The notes under the pieces: model-generated
What the model was told of the DNA's origin: nothing
Seen by the model: the letters and a program-made list of their open reading frames with translations, nothing else
Databases searched by the model: none
Source: Rummeliibacillus pycnus_B
GTDB taxonomy: Bacteria; Bacillota; Bacilli; Bacillales_A; Planococcaceae
Length of the DNA: 64,000 nucleotides
Direction of reading: 5' to 3'
Assembly: GCF_050459865.1 (NCBI RefSeq)
Contig: NZ_JBCMNM010000003.1
Span: 19,619 to 83,618, forward strand
Made by a program: the position numbers and the translations under genes
In this document: positions 8,205-16,765 of the stretch, in pieces
Layout: every line of letters starts with the position of its first letter
How positions within the stretch are numbered: the stretch's first letter is position 1

Positions 8205-8840
8205 CTATAAGTTAAAATCATAACAGTATAAAAATACATTCAGTTTATCTTTCATCGAATCAAAATAAACTTCTTTTGCATTTATACGTTCAAAGTTTTG
8301 ACTGTCATAAAATCCATAGTTACATTTATTATCTGTATATAGATATAAAGATTGCACATCCATACTTATCATATAATTAAACAAATGATTCATTAGAGCC
8401 TTCCCAACTCCAAGACCTCTGGATTCCCCCGATACAATGAATAATTGTATACAACCTTGAAAATCATCCTCTTTTCCTTTTATAAGTTCTTTGTATGCAT
8501 CTTGAACTTTTGCAAATTCTTTCATGAATTTTTTATTTTCCTTATTAGCCATGAGTACTTTAAGCATGGAATAGGCAATACTTAAAGTATTATGAGCTTT
8601 CTTTAAATGACTTTTGTCTTTTTTTGCATCTCCCAAAATAACACCAATAATCTTATTGTCTTTTTCTGCAACTTTGCTAAATGAACTTTCTAAAATACAA
8701 CTTTGTAGATAAATATTTAATACTGTATCTAAGAATTTCTTATCCTTAATAAATTCATCGAAGCCAAATGCTTCACCAATCAATGTTTTAACTGCTTCGT
8801 AATCTTCTTTGACTAGACTTCTGTATATTACTTGATCCAT
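8205..8840 (-). CDS. GNAT-family N-acetyltransferase under MerR control
   Basis: A 211-residue acetyltransferase. The N-terminal strand is VIYRSLVKEDYEAVKTLIGE, and motif A is GESRGLGVGKALMNHLFNYM (near 137-156), followed by SLYLYTDNKCNYGFYDSQNF. GGGAGATTATAAACAT precedes the ATG. Its promoter has the 19-bp spacer and dyad characteristic of MerR-regulated genes and lies opposite a MerR-family gene. An acetyltransferase switched on by a drug-sensing MerR protein suggests a detoxification or resistance role, but this is inferred. Confidence 0.85.
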   Translation of the reverse strand: MDQVIYRSLVKEDYEAVKTLIGEAFGFDEFIKDKKFLDTVLNIYLQSCILESSFSKVAEKDNKIIGVILGDAKKDKSHLKKAHNTLSIAYSMLKVLMANKENKKFMKEFAKVQDAYKELIKGKEDDFQGCIQLFIVSGESRGLGVGKALMNHLFNYMISMDVQSLYLYTDNKCNYGFYDSQNFERINAKEVYFDSMKDKLNVFLYCYDFNL

Positions 8841-8902
8841 ATGTTTATAATCTCCCTTTTATATATTTTCATTTCGTATTTTCTTGTAAATGCCTTATTA
8901 TG

Positions 8903-8933
8903 ATAATAAGGTCTCCCCTAAGAGGAGAGTCAA
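8903..8933 (-). promoter_or_regulatory. MerR-type promoter with 19-bp spacer and dyad operator
   Basis: On the minus strand: TTGACT (8933-8928), then exactly 19 bases, then TATTAT (8908-8903). The spacer holds the imperfect dyad TCTCCTCTTAGGGGAGA. An overlong spacer with a dyad between the hexamers is the signature of promoters that MerR-family activators distort to allow transcription. It drives the GNAT gene at 8205-8840. Confidence 0.85.
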
Positions 8934-8969
8934 CGAGAGTGTAAGAAAAAAATAAAGGAAGTGATCTGG

Positions 8970-9788
8970 GTGAAAAACTTATTTTCTATTGGGGAAGTTG
9001 CGAGAATGAAAGACATTACAATAAAAGCGTTAAGATATTATCACAAAATGGGGATTCTCATACCAAGAAAAATTGATGAAACAACAGGTTATAGATATTA
9101 TTCTATAGATCAATTTATTCATATAGATATCATAAAAAGCTGTAGAGAGTTAAATACAAGTATAGTAGAACTTCAAGAAATTTTTAAGAACTGTGATACT
9201 GATGAATTACTAACATTTTTACAATTAAAAAAATATGAAGCTGAAGAAAAAATAAAGAAAATGCAGGATGTAATCAACACCATTGATAGCTTAAATAGGA
9301 AGGTTGAGACTTCTAAAGAAATATTAATTCATGATGAGATATCTATTAAGTTCTTTGAAGAGCGTTACGTAGTTGTAGCACCATGTAAAGAGGTGGGAAG
9401 TTTACAGGAGTTACTTTACTATTCAGACTTAGAGAAAATCATTCAAGATAAAGGTGGAAAAATGTCACTGGAAAGAGGAATCCTATATAACTTTAATTCA
9501 GAGGGTAATGCAGAACCAAAATATGTTTTTAGTGGAGTTCAAGGGAATTCTAATATAGAAGTTGAAAAAAATATAAAAATATTACCAAAGGGTAAGTATT
9601 TAACTTTAGCCTATAGTAAAGAGAATGAGGAGGAGCGTAGAAATAAAATAATTAAATATGTAAAAGAAAAAAATTTAAAAATTAAAAGCTTCATTGAAGT
9701 GGAATTATTTAACGATTTCTTTAATACAGAATCTTATAGTTGTCAAATTCAAATGCTTATAGAAAATGATGAGTCAGTTGATTGTTAA
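8970..9788 (+). CDS. MerR-family regulator with GyrI-like effector domain (BmrR-like)
   Basis: About 272 residues. The N-terminal winged helix-turn-helix is FSIGEVARMKDITIKALRYY (near 4-23), then a GYRYYSIDQF wing, a coiled coil near 80-115, and a C-terminal GyrI-like ligand-binding domain. GTG 8970 is chosen because AAGGAAG lies 8 bases upstream. The regulator is divergent from the GNAT gene at 8205-8840, with a classic MerR promoter between them, so it most likely activates that gene on binding a cationic or hydrophobic compound. A terminator follows at 9901-9936. Confidence 0.85.
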   Translation: MKNLFSIGEVARMKDITIKALRYYHKMGILIPRKIDETTGYRYYSIDQFIHIDIIKSCRELNTSIVELQEIFKNCDTDELLTFLQLKKYEAEEKIKKMQDVINTIDSLNRKVETSKEILIHDEISIKFFEERYVVVAPCKEVGSLQELLYYSDLEKIIQDKGGKMSLERGILYNFNSEGNAEPKYVFSGVQGNSNIEVEKNIKILPKGKYLTLAYSKENEEERRNKIIKYVKEKNLKIKSFIEVELFNDFFNTESYSCQIQMLIENDESVDC

Positions 9789-9900
9789 GATAGTTATGGT
9801 GAACCGTATCATAAATAAATGAAGTTAGTTCAAGAACTATTAAGACTTTGTTATAGCAACGTTTTAATAGAATGTCGTACATGTCCGTAAACTAGCAAAA

Positions 9901-9936
9901 AGTAGGTGCAAGAAAAAATCTTGCACCTACTTTTTT
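9901..9936. terminator. Bidirectional intrinsic terminator
   Basis: Perfect arms AGTAGGTGCAAGA and TCTTGCACCTACT followed by TTTTT. It serves the MerR gene on the plus strand and overlaps the stop codon of the convergent amidase gene. Confidence 0.85.
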
Positions 9937-11401
9937 ATATTGTTGCATTTTCCGTAACTTCTGCACCTACATGTACAGGTGGTTTACGGTCTTTCCATGG
10001 AGCAGATTCTTCTAATTGTTTCCCAAGCTGTAGAAGGGTTAACTCATCTGCGGAGCGTCCTGTAAATTGCAGCCCGATTGGTAAGCCAGACGCACTCATC
10101 GCAAGCGGCAATGATATCGATGGTTGACCTGTTGCGTTAAACAAATTGGTAAACGGAGCGTATGTGAAAATTTGCTCTGTCCATTCAATCGCCGAGATAT
10201 TTGGATTATCCGCATTTAGCTCACCAATTTTCGCTGGTAATGTGCCGATTGTTGGACTTAAAAGCACATCATAATCTTCAAAGAATGTCGCTACTTGACG
10301 TGATACAAGTGCATTCGTATTAATGGCTTCTAAAAGTGCGCTAGCTTTTAGGTTTTTACCATATTCATAGCATTGCCAAATGGCTGCTTCAATATTATCG
10401 CGTGAAGGTGTTTTACCTGTTAATTCTGCTGCACCCACAATCATTTTATAAATATTTGCAGTCCAAATATTTACCGTAGCGCGTGAAAATGGTGCTTCGT
10501 CGTAAACTGGTCGAGCTTCGACTACTTCATGCCCTAACTCTTCTAATAATTTTACGGCCTTATGTACGGCCTCGATACATTCCGGATCAACGATTGCACC
10601 TGAATTTGTTTCTGTTGTCCAGGCGATTTTCAGTGGACGTACCTTTTGCTGAATTGCTTTACTGTAAGGCATTTCCGGGCTTTGAATAATCGAATAGCAT
10701 CCTAAGTCTGGCCCAGCTACTTGGTCCAGTAATGTAGCGGTATCACGAATGGTTTTTGTTAGCGCAAATTCAATTGCTAGCCCATTTAATGCCTCACTAT
10801 TATAAGGTCCCATTGGCACTCGACCACGTGAAGGCTTTAAGCCGACGAGACCACTGCATGATGCAGGAATACGAATGGATCCGCCTCCATCATTAGCATG
10901 CGCGATTGGGACGATACCACTTGACACAGAAGCAGCTGCACCGCCACTTGAACCACCAGGGCTATGTTCTAGATTCCATGGGTTACGTGTTGGACCATAA
11001 ATGACAGCTTCCGTTGCGGCATTATAGCCGAACTCTGGTGTTGTGGTTGTACCGCTTAACACAAAACCAGCATTTTTAAAACGTTTCATTAATTCACTAT
11101 CGACAGGCATTACAGCATTTTCTGCAACACGACTGCCCATACTATGTGGCACACCTTCCGCATGGAGTACAACTTCTTTAATTAAAAATGGGATACCTGC
11201 AAATGGTTGAGAATCATTTAAAGTTGAAATCGCGTTGTCAGCCTGTTCCTGTAACACGCTGACAACGGCATTAATCGAAGGATTTACCTTTTTAATACCT
11301 TGTAGCGCTAATTTTGTAAGTTCTTGTGGTGTCACTTGCTTTGTTTTTACTAACTCCGCTAATCCAAGACCGTCATATGATGCATATTCTTGTAAATTCA
11401 T
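9935..11401 (-). CDS. Amidase (amidase-signature family)
   Basis: A 488-residue Ser-cisSer-Lys hydrolase. The catalytic set is visible: Lys75 in PFLIKEVV, the cis-Ser in SPGGSSGGAAA (151/152), and the nucleophile Ser175 in DGGGSIRIPASCSGLVG. The length and the full domain fit stand-alone amidases rather than GatA, as no gatB or gatC is nearby. GAGGTGATCAG precedes the ATG. A LuxR-type regulator is transcribed away from it across about 130 bases and may control it. The substrate amide is unknown. Confidence 0.88.
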   Translation of the reverse strand: MNLQEYASYDGLGLAELVKTKQVTPQELTKLALQGIKKVNPSINAVVSVLQEQADNAISTLNDSQPFAGIPFLIKEVVLHAEGVPHSMGSRVAENAVMPVDSELMKRFKNAGFVLSGTTTTPEFGYNAATEAVIYGPTRNPWNLEHSPGGSSGGAAASVSSGIVPIAHANDGGGSIRIPASCSGLVGLKPSRGRVPMGPYNSEALNGLAIEFALTKTIRDTATLLDQVAGPDLGCYSIIQSPEMPYSKAIQQKVRPLKIAWTTETNSGAIVDPECIEAVHKAVKLLEELGHEVVEARPVYDEAPFSRATVNIWTANIYKMIVGAAELTGKTPSRDNIEAAIWQCYEYGKNLKASALLEAINTNALVSRQVATFFEDYDVLLSPTIGTLPAKIGELNADNPNISAIEWTEQIFTYAPFTNLFNATGQPSISLPLAMSASGLPIGLQFTGRSADELTLLQLGKQLEESAPWKDRKPPVHVGAEVTENATI

Positions 11402-11531
11402 CTGATCACCTCAATATAGTTTTGCCTTACAAATTCATAATAAATTGAGATGAAAAAAATTGATATTACCCAAAAGGATAATTTGTTTTGAACGAGAATA
11501 TGAATTTAATAGAAAAAAGGAGGAATTAATA

Positions 11532-12263
11532 TTGTATGAGCATAAAGAGGTGGGGTATTTATTAGAAGCAACGTTTAGGATTTCGAATATGAATATGCAA
11601 CAAACAAGTGAAGACTTTAAATTGAATATGTTGCAAGTATTGAGTGAATGTTTTCAATATAAGCATACGGTATTTTGGGAAGTGGCAGATGGGGAGTTAA
11701 ATGAACAGCCTGTCTGTTTCAATGTAGAGACAAATACGTTACAAAATTATCTACATGAATATAAATATTATGATCCTTTACACCCAGTGAATATGCAAAG
11801 CCAACCCGATATTCAATTAATGCAACAAAATGAAGTAATATCGATTAAGAAAAAGCGGTATTATGTTGAGCGCTTTTTACAATTAAATGATTTTATTGAT
11901 GAAATGGGTATGTATATGTACAATCAGCAAAAGCCAATAGCGGCTATTGGCTTTTTGCGAAAAGAAGGGGAAATACCATTTACAGAGCAGGATAGTCAAA
12001 AGCTATTGTATGTAAAGCGGATGATTGAAAATGTTTATTTATTACATCAATATGTTCAACCAGGAGAGTCATTGCAAATTACACAACGTGAAAAAGAGCT
12101 GTTATTGTATTTATTGAAGGGATTTAAAAATGCAGAAATTGCTAATTATTTATATGTCAGTGAAAATACAGTAAAGAAGCATCTGCAAAATTTGTATCGA
12201 AAATTTCAAGTAACTTCCCGAACGCAACTTGCATTAAAATATGCAGAAAGCTTTCGAGCATAA
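11532..12263 (+). CDS. LuxR-type transcriptional regulator
   Basis: A 243-residue protein. The C-terminal GerE/LuxR helix-turn-helix is clear: LQITQREKELLLYLLKGFKN then AEIANYLYVSENTVKKHLQN near residues 177-216. The N-terminal 160 residues form a GAF-like sensor domain without a receiver aspartate pattern, so this is not a classic response regulator. TTG 11532 is chosen because AAAAAGGAGG lies 8 bases upstream; the longer frame to 11460 lacks a site. It is divergent from the amidase gene and may regulate it. Confidence 0.78.
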   Translation: MYEHKEVGYLLEATFRISNMNMQQTSEDFKLNMLQVLSECFQYKHTVFWEVADGELNEQPVCFNVETNTLQNYLHEYKYYDPLHPVNMQSQPDIQLMQQNEVISIKKKRYYVERFLQLNDFIDEMGMYMYNQQKPIAAIGFLRKEGEIPFTEQDSQKLLYVKRMIENVYLLHQYVQPGESLQITQREKELLLYLLKGFKNAEIANYLYVSENTVKKHLQNLYRKFQVTSRTQLALKYAESFRA

Positions 12264-12299
12264 AAATAAGATGTTGGAAATCGATAAAAACAGAGTGCA

Positions 12300-12398
12300 A
12301 TTTCAATCACCAAATATAAAAAGAGTTGACCTTTCAAGGAAGGTACAACTCTTTTCAACAATTAATATATCTTTATGAATAAGATTATTTTTATAAAT
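12300..12398 (+). repeat. 97-bp direct repeat, copy 1, containing a terminator
   Basis: ATTTCAATCACCAAATATAA and the following roughly 77 bases recur almost unchanged at 16059-16156. Each copy contains the hairpin AAAAGAGTTGACCTT/AAGGTACAACTCTTTT (12319-12355 here), which can end the LuxR gene. The two copies bracket the DUF4822/kinase/regulator module. Confidence 0.85.
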
Positions 12399-12567
12399 AT
12401 CATTTCTAAATTCGCTCTCTTTATTAGAGGCGATTTTTTTGTTCAAAACTAAAATCTCAAAATTTTAATTAATTTATATTTTATTTATTTTCATGATATA
12501 GGCAGTTTAGAAATTAACATTATGATTAGAAGTGAGGTAAGAACAAAATGAATAGGAGATGAGCAAT

Positions 12568-13542
12568 ATGAATAACAAAGTAAAGATGATGTCAGCTGCA
12601 TTTGTTGGTTCGATTACATTATTAACAGTGGGGTATGGGAGTGTAGAAGCAGGGCAAACGGGAAGCAAAATCTCTCTGGTACAAGAATATGATGCACATG
12701 CAATCAGTAAGAAAGTGGTTATGACAAAGGGCCAAGAAATGACGAAGCTACTGGGGAGCAAAAACTGGAAAGGCACGCGTGTTTACGATCAAAAGGGTAA
12801 TGATTTAACGAAAGAGAATATAAATTTCATCGGTCTTGCAAAATATGATGCGAAAACAGGGAAATATGAATTCTTTGACGCCAAAACGGGTAAGACACGT
12901 GGTGACCAAGGAACATTCTTTGTGACAAATGATGGTAAGAAGCGTATTTTAATTTCCGAAACAATGAAGTATCAAGCTGTTGTTGATATGACGAAGCTAT
13001 CGAAGGATATTTTCACTTATAAACGTATGGGTAAGGACAAGGATGGTAAAGATATCGAAGTCTTTGTGGAGCATAAACCATATGAGAAAAATAATTTGAA
13101 GTTTACTAAAAAAGCGGAAAAGCTAAAGACATCAACAGGTAAAATTGATAAAGCAAAAGACGGCGATGCTATTTTAAGTGCCACATTGTGGACAGGAACA
13201 AAGGTGCTCGATCAAAAGGGTAATGATGTAACAAAATACAATACGAATTTTATTAGTCTAGCCAAATTCGATAAGAGTAAGAATAAGTATGAATTCTTCA
13301 ATATAAACACAGGTGAGAGTCGCGGAGACTATGGCTATTTTGATGTACTTAATAATAACAAAGTACGTGCACATGTATCGATTGGTGAAAATAAATATGG
13401 TGCAGCTTTAGAGCTTACAGAGCTGAATATGAAGAAGTTCACATATAAGCGTATTGGTAAAAATGCTGAGGGGCAGGATATAACAATCTTCGTAGAGCAT
13501 AAACCATATAAAGGTGTTTTTAAGCCGAATTTCAGCTTTTAA
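12568..13542 (+). CDS. Secreted protein with two DUF4822 domains
   Basis: A 324-residue exported protein. A signal peptide covers about residues 1-28 (SAAFVGSITLLTVGYGSVEA then a likely cut). Two repeats of about 120 residues follow, each with W-(K/T)-GT-(R/K)-V-(Y/L)-DQKGND, an NFI-(G/S)-LAK segment, KYEFF and IFVEHKPY/VFVEHKPY endings. This matches the DUF4822 family of unknown function. ATG 12568 is used because AGGAG stands 9 bases upstream and touches the alternative ATG 12559. The gene lies 59 bases before a histidine kinase gene in the same direction, so it may be a signal input or target of that system. Confidence 0.8.
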   Translation: MNNKVKMMSAAFVGSITLLTVGYGSVEAGQTGSKISLVQEYDAHAISKKVVMTKGQEMTKLLGSKNWKGTRVYDQKGNDLTKENINFIGLAKYDAKTGKYEFFDAKTGKTRGDQGTFFVTNDGKKRILISETMKYQAVVDMTKLSKDIFTYKRMGKDKDGKDIEVFVEHKPYEKNNLKFTKKAEKLKTSTGKIDKAKDGDAILSATLWTGTKVLDQKGNDVTKYNTNFISLAKFDKSKNKYEFFNINTGESRGDYGYFDVLNNNKVRAHVSIGENKYGAALELTELNMKKFTYKRIGKNAEGQDITIFVEHKPYKGVFKPNFSF

Positions 13543-13601
13543 ATATTGCTTGAAAAATGCCAGCATCTCCTTTATAAATTGAGAAAAGGAGAAAGGTAAT
13601 A

Positions 13602-15065
13602 ATGACAATCAAACAAAGATTTTTAATTTCATATATTGGGGGCATTTTGATTGCGGGATTTTCGCTATTGGCAATTATTTGCATTCTATTTTATGTGACG
13701 ACCGGCGCGATTCCAACTCCCAACACATTGTACCAAACGATTACGAAGCAGCGTTCGCTGAGTCCTGAGGAGGAGCTGGCGTATGTGGAGCTACGCAATG
13801 TAGCAAAGACGAATCCAGATAAACTACTTAGCACTGAGGAAGAATTGACGAAAAATATTCGACAATTTGAGGCAGAATCATTAGGTGTGGTCATTCGAAA
13901 AGATGACCACATTTTGTACTATTCAAAAGGCTTAGTGGAAAAATCGCTGATTTTCCATTTCCCTCAATTTGATGCAAACAATATTGAGACAAAGGGAACG
14001 ATTGATAATGTTGGACGTCTTTATCGCTACATTAAATATGACTTCTATTTTAGTGATAAGACAAAGGGTAGTATTCTTGTGTTAAAGAAAGAAAATAACT
14101 TTTTAGATTTCATGACTAAATGGGGCATTGCTATTATTTTAGTCATCCTTTGCATTTCAGTGGCGGGGGTACTATTTATTAATCATTTGTTAAAGAAAAC
14201 AATCATTTCGCCACTCGAAAACTTAGGACGAGTGATGTCTGAAATTAAAGAGGGAGAACTGGTTACTACACCGATTAAAACAGAGGGACACACTGCTAAA
14301 GAGGTGAAGCAACTAACCTCCAATTTTGAAAAAATGCGAGAAGCACTAATAACGTCGACAGAGGAACAGCATAATTTAGAAAATAATCGTAAGGAGCTTA
14401 TTGCGAGCATCTCACATGATTTGAAAACACCTATCACATCTATAATTGGATATGTGGAGGGTTTATTAGAAGGTGTAGCAGATTCTCCAGAGAAACAGGA
14501 GAAGTATTTGCGAACCATTCATACGAAATCATTAGCCCTAAATCATTTAATTGAAGAGTTATTTTTATACTCTAAGCTGGATGCAGAAGCGATTCCTTTT
14601 CACTATGAACGGATTGATATACTTCTTTTCTTGAAGCATATCGTTGAAGAGTTTCAGCTAAATCATAACCAAGTCAATATTCGCTTAAATGCTAATGAGG
14701 AAGTGCCTTTATATGTTTCGATAGATCGCATGCAAATGAACCGTGCTATCATGAATTTATTAGAAAATAGTATTAAGTTTAAAAGGAAGAATGAGTCGCT
14801 TGCAATTATATTAGATGTATCGGAAGTGAACTCAACGATTGTGCTACGTGTGAAGGATAACGGGCAAGGTATTCCCTCTCAGCAGCTACCTTATGTATTT
14901 GATCATTTTTATCGTGGGGAAGAGGCACGTACAACAGATACTGGTGGAAGCGGTCTAGGCTTGGCTATTGTGAAGCAAATTGTTGAGAAGCATCATGGCA
15001 AGCTGCAAATTCAAAGCGAACTACACGTAGGAACAGTTGTAAGCATTATGCTGGAGAAGGTATAG
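13602..15065 (+). CDS. Sensor histidine kinase (EnvZ/PhoR type)
   Basis: A 487-residue membrane kinase. TM1 is near 10-32, an extracytoplasmic sensor region near 33-170, and TM2 near 171-193. These are followed by a HAMP linker (SPLENLGRVMSEIKEGELV), HisKA with ASISHDLKTPITSIIGY (phospho-accepting His near 271), and HATPase with N-box ENSIKF, G1 DNGQGIP and G2 GGSGLGLAIV. AAAAGGAGAAAGG precedes the ATG. The response regulator follows 12 bases downstream; kinase-before-regulator order is less common. The secreted DUF4822 gene lies just upstream. Confidence 0.92.
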   Translation: MTIKQRFLISYIGGILIAGFSLLAIICILFYVTTGAIPTPNTLYQTITKQRSLSPEEELAYVELRNVAKTNPDKLLSTEEELTKNIRQFEAESLGVVIRKDDHILYYSKGLVEKSLIFHFPQFDANNIETKGTIDNVGRLYRYIKYDFYFSDKTKGSILVLKKENNFLDFMTKWGIAIILVILCISVAGVLFINHLLKKTIISPLENLGRVMSEIKEGELVTTPIKTEGHTAKEVKQLTSNFEKMREALITSTEEQHNLENNRKELIASISHDLKTPITSIIGYVEGLLEGVADSPEKQEKYLRTIHTKSLALNHLIEELFLYSKLDAEAIPFHYERIDILLFLKHIVEEFQLNHNQVNIRLNANEEVPLYVSIDRMQMNRAIMNLLENSIKFKRKNESLAIILDVSEVNSTIVLRVKDNGQGIPSQQLPYVFDHFYRGEEARTTDTGGSGLGLAIVKQIVEKHHGKLQIQSELHVGTVVSIMLEKV

Positions 15066-15077
15066 GAGGCGTTATAA

Positions 15078-15773
15078 ATGGGTGGCTCGCGCGTATTATT
15101 AATTGAAGATGATATTAGCATTGCAGAATTACAAAAAGACTACTTAGAAATTAACCAAATTGATGCAGAGATTGCGAGGGATGGGTTAGAGGGTGTGAGT
15201 CGCGCACTGAACGAGTCCTTCGATTTAATCGTCATCGATATTATGCTGCCTTCATTGGATGGCTTTGAAGTTTGTCGAAGAATTCGTGAGAAAAAAAATA
15301 TTCCGCTGATGATTGTTTCGGCCAAAAAAGAAGATATTGATAAAATTCGGGGTCTTGGTTTAGGCGCTGATGACTATATGACGAAACCATTTAGTCCAAG
15401 TGAGCTTGTAGCAAGAGTGCAGGCGCATATCAAGCGCTATTATATGCTCACGGGTATGGGGCAGATTAAGGATATTCTAGAAGCCAAAGATATCCTTGTC
15501 GATAAAGGAGCGCGAAAAGTATTCGTTTTAGGAAATGAACTATTCTTTCCAACGAAGGAGCTCGACCTTCTTATTTTTTTCATGGAGCACCCGAATCGTG
15601 TCTGGACAAAGGAGCAGCTATTCAGACAGGTGTGGGATATGGATGATTTAGATGGCGATGTTTTCACAGTCGTTGTTCATGTAGGGCGCATCAGAGAAAA
15701 ATTGAAAAAGGGAAGGCTATCAGAGCTTCCAATTGAAACAATTTGGGGAAGCGGATATCGATTCAACATGTAA
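15078..15773 (+). CDS. OmpR-family response regulator
   Basis: A 231-residue regulator. The receiver domain has LIEDD near 7-11, the phospho-acceptor Asp in VIDIMLPSLDGFE near 53-54, and Lys in YMTKPFSPSEL near 104. The C-terminal winged helix contains FPTKELDLLIFFMEHPNRVW and GRIREKL. TATAGGAGGCG precedes the ATG. It forms an operon with the kinase gene 12 bases upstream. Likely targets include the DUF4822 gene upstream, but no operator was identified. Confidence 0.92.
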   Translation: MGGSRVLLIEDDISIAELQKDYLEINQIDAEIARDGLEGVSRALNESFDLIVIDIMLPSLDGFEVCRRIREKKNIPLMIVSAKKEDIDKIRGLGLGADDYMTKPFSPSELVARVQAHIKRYYMLTGMGQIKDILEAKDILVDKGARKVFVLGNELFFPTKELDLLIFFMEHPNRVWTKEQLFRQVWDMDDLDGDVFTVVVHVGRIREKLKKGRLSELPIETIWGSGYRFNM

Positions 15774-15783
15774 TCCTTAAGGG

Positions 15784-15908
15784 ATGCCTTTATTTAAAAA
15801 AAAGCTAGTCATCTTCATTTTAATTAGTGTGATAACTCAGGAAAAACAGCACTTGATTATGCGAAGGAAAAAGGGTTTGAAGAAATGATTGAGTTGCTTG
15901 AGAAATAA
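15784..15908 (+). pseudogene. Internally deleted ankyrin-repeat gene scar
   Basis: The sequence opens with ATG reading MPLFKKKLVIFILISV, a signal-peptide-like start. It then changes frame to read DNSGKTALDYAKEKGFEEMI then ELLEK-stop (15831-15908), the typical last ankyrin repeat. The middle of the gene is missing and the two ends are out of frame, so this looks like a deletion scar. An intact but different ankyrin gene lies at 16766-17428. Confidence 0.65.
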
Positions 15909-15910
15909 AT

Positions 15911-15940
15911 AAAAAATCGTAGCCTAAGCTACGGTTTTTT
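15911..15940 (+). terminator. Intrinsic terminator
   Basis: Hairpin CGTAGC-ctaa-GCTACG flanked by an A-run and a T-run. It directly follows the stop of the ankyrin remnant and now also ends the kinase/regulator transcript. Confidence 0.8.
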
Positions 15941-16058
15941 TACTATTAAAATGAAAAAAACGCTATCTTTTCTGTAGAATCATAAGAAAGGATGGAGAAA
16001 CAGAGTCCAATCAAATGAAATAAGTTTATATTTATATTAAACATTGAAATATGGAATT

Positions 16059-16156
16059 ATTTCAATCACCAAATATAAAAAGAGTTAACCTTTCAAGGGA
16101 AGGTCAACTCTTTTCAACAATTAATATATCTTAATGAATAAGATTTTTTTATAAAA
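16059..16156 (+). repeat. 97-bp direct repeat, copy 2, containing a terminator
   Basis: Near-identical to 12300-12398. Its hairpin AAAAGAGTTAACCTT/AAGGTCAACTCTTTT (16077-16114) reads as a terminator on the minus strand for the gene ending at 16171. Confidence 0.85.
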
Positions 16157-16170
16157 TCCAATTACATACT

Positions 16171-16542
16171 TTACGATTTTATATTCTTAAATACATTCAC
16201 AATGAACAGTACAACTGAAAGTGCAACCGCAATCCCACCGCCAGAAACACAGATCTCCATCATATAACGTGGTACATCTAAATAAATCAATATAATTCCA
16301 AGAAGAAAGAATGGTAAGCCAATTTGATAGAACCAAAACTGTGCTTTTGCTAAAGAAGTTTCTCCAGCATCCTTATAATAAGAATAAATTAATCCAATAA
16401 CAGCGCTCGTCACCCAACCCATCAAATTAATATGAGCATGTGTGGCTGCCCATTTTAACTCAATTGTGTAATGCATAAAAAGGCCATAGGCGATTCCCAA
16501 AGCAAAATAAACGACAGAAATCTTAATCCATTTTGCACCCAT
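16171..16542 (-). CDS. Four-helix protein related to haem-copper oxidase subunit I
   Basis: A 123-residue membrane protein with four helices, paralogous to the gene at 232-588 (shared patterns ALGIAYG, SLAKAQFWFYQIG, VALSVVLFIVNVFKN). It keeps THAHINLMGW in helix 2, like the haem-ligand H-x-H-x4-G(W) segment of cbb3/NorB-type subunits. ATG 16542 is used because AAAAAGGAG lies 9 bases upstream; the longer frame starts at 16584. Annotation databases often call such proteins cytochrome-c oxidase, but there is no copper-ligand set for a full oxidase. Function unknown. Confidence 0.75.
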   Translation of the reverse strand: MGAKWIKISVVYFALGIAYGLFMHYTIELKWAATHAHINLMGWVTSAVIGLIYSYYKDAGETSLAKAQFWFYQIGLPFFLLGIILIYLDVPRYMMEICVSGGGIAVALSVVLFIVNVFKNIKS

Positions 16543-16765
16543 ACGAATCAGCTCCTTTTTATTTGTTGGTATTAACATATGCATGGAATATTGTCAAAAT
16601 TACTCAAATAACGACAGGAATTATTGAAATATTGAAATTTTTAGTAACCAAATGAAGCTTGTGATAATAGAAATGGATTTTACTATATATACTAACTTTT
16701 GAAATTACTTATAATTTTTCATATAATACAGAAAGTTACAAATATCCCATTAGGAGTTGAATATT

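Noticed and set aside
9906..10127. Plus-strand ORF of 73 codons over the amidase 3' end
   Set aside because: It is a shadow of the amidase gene, without a good ribosome binding site or coherent protein.
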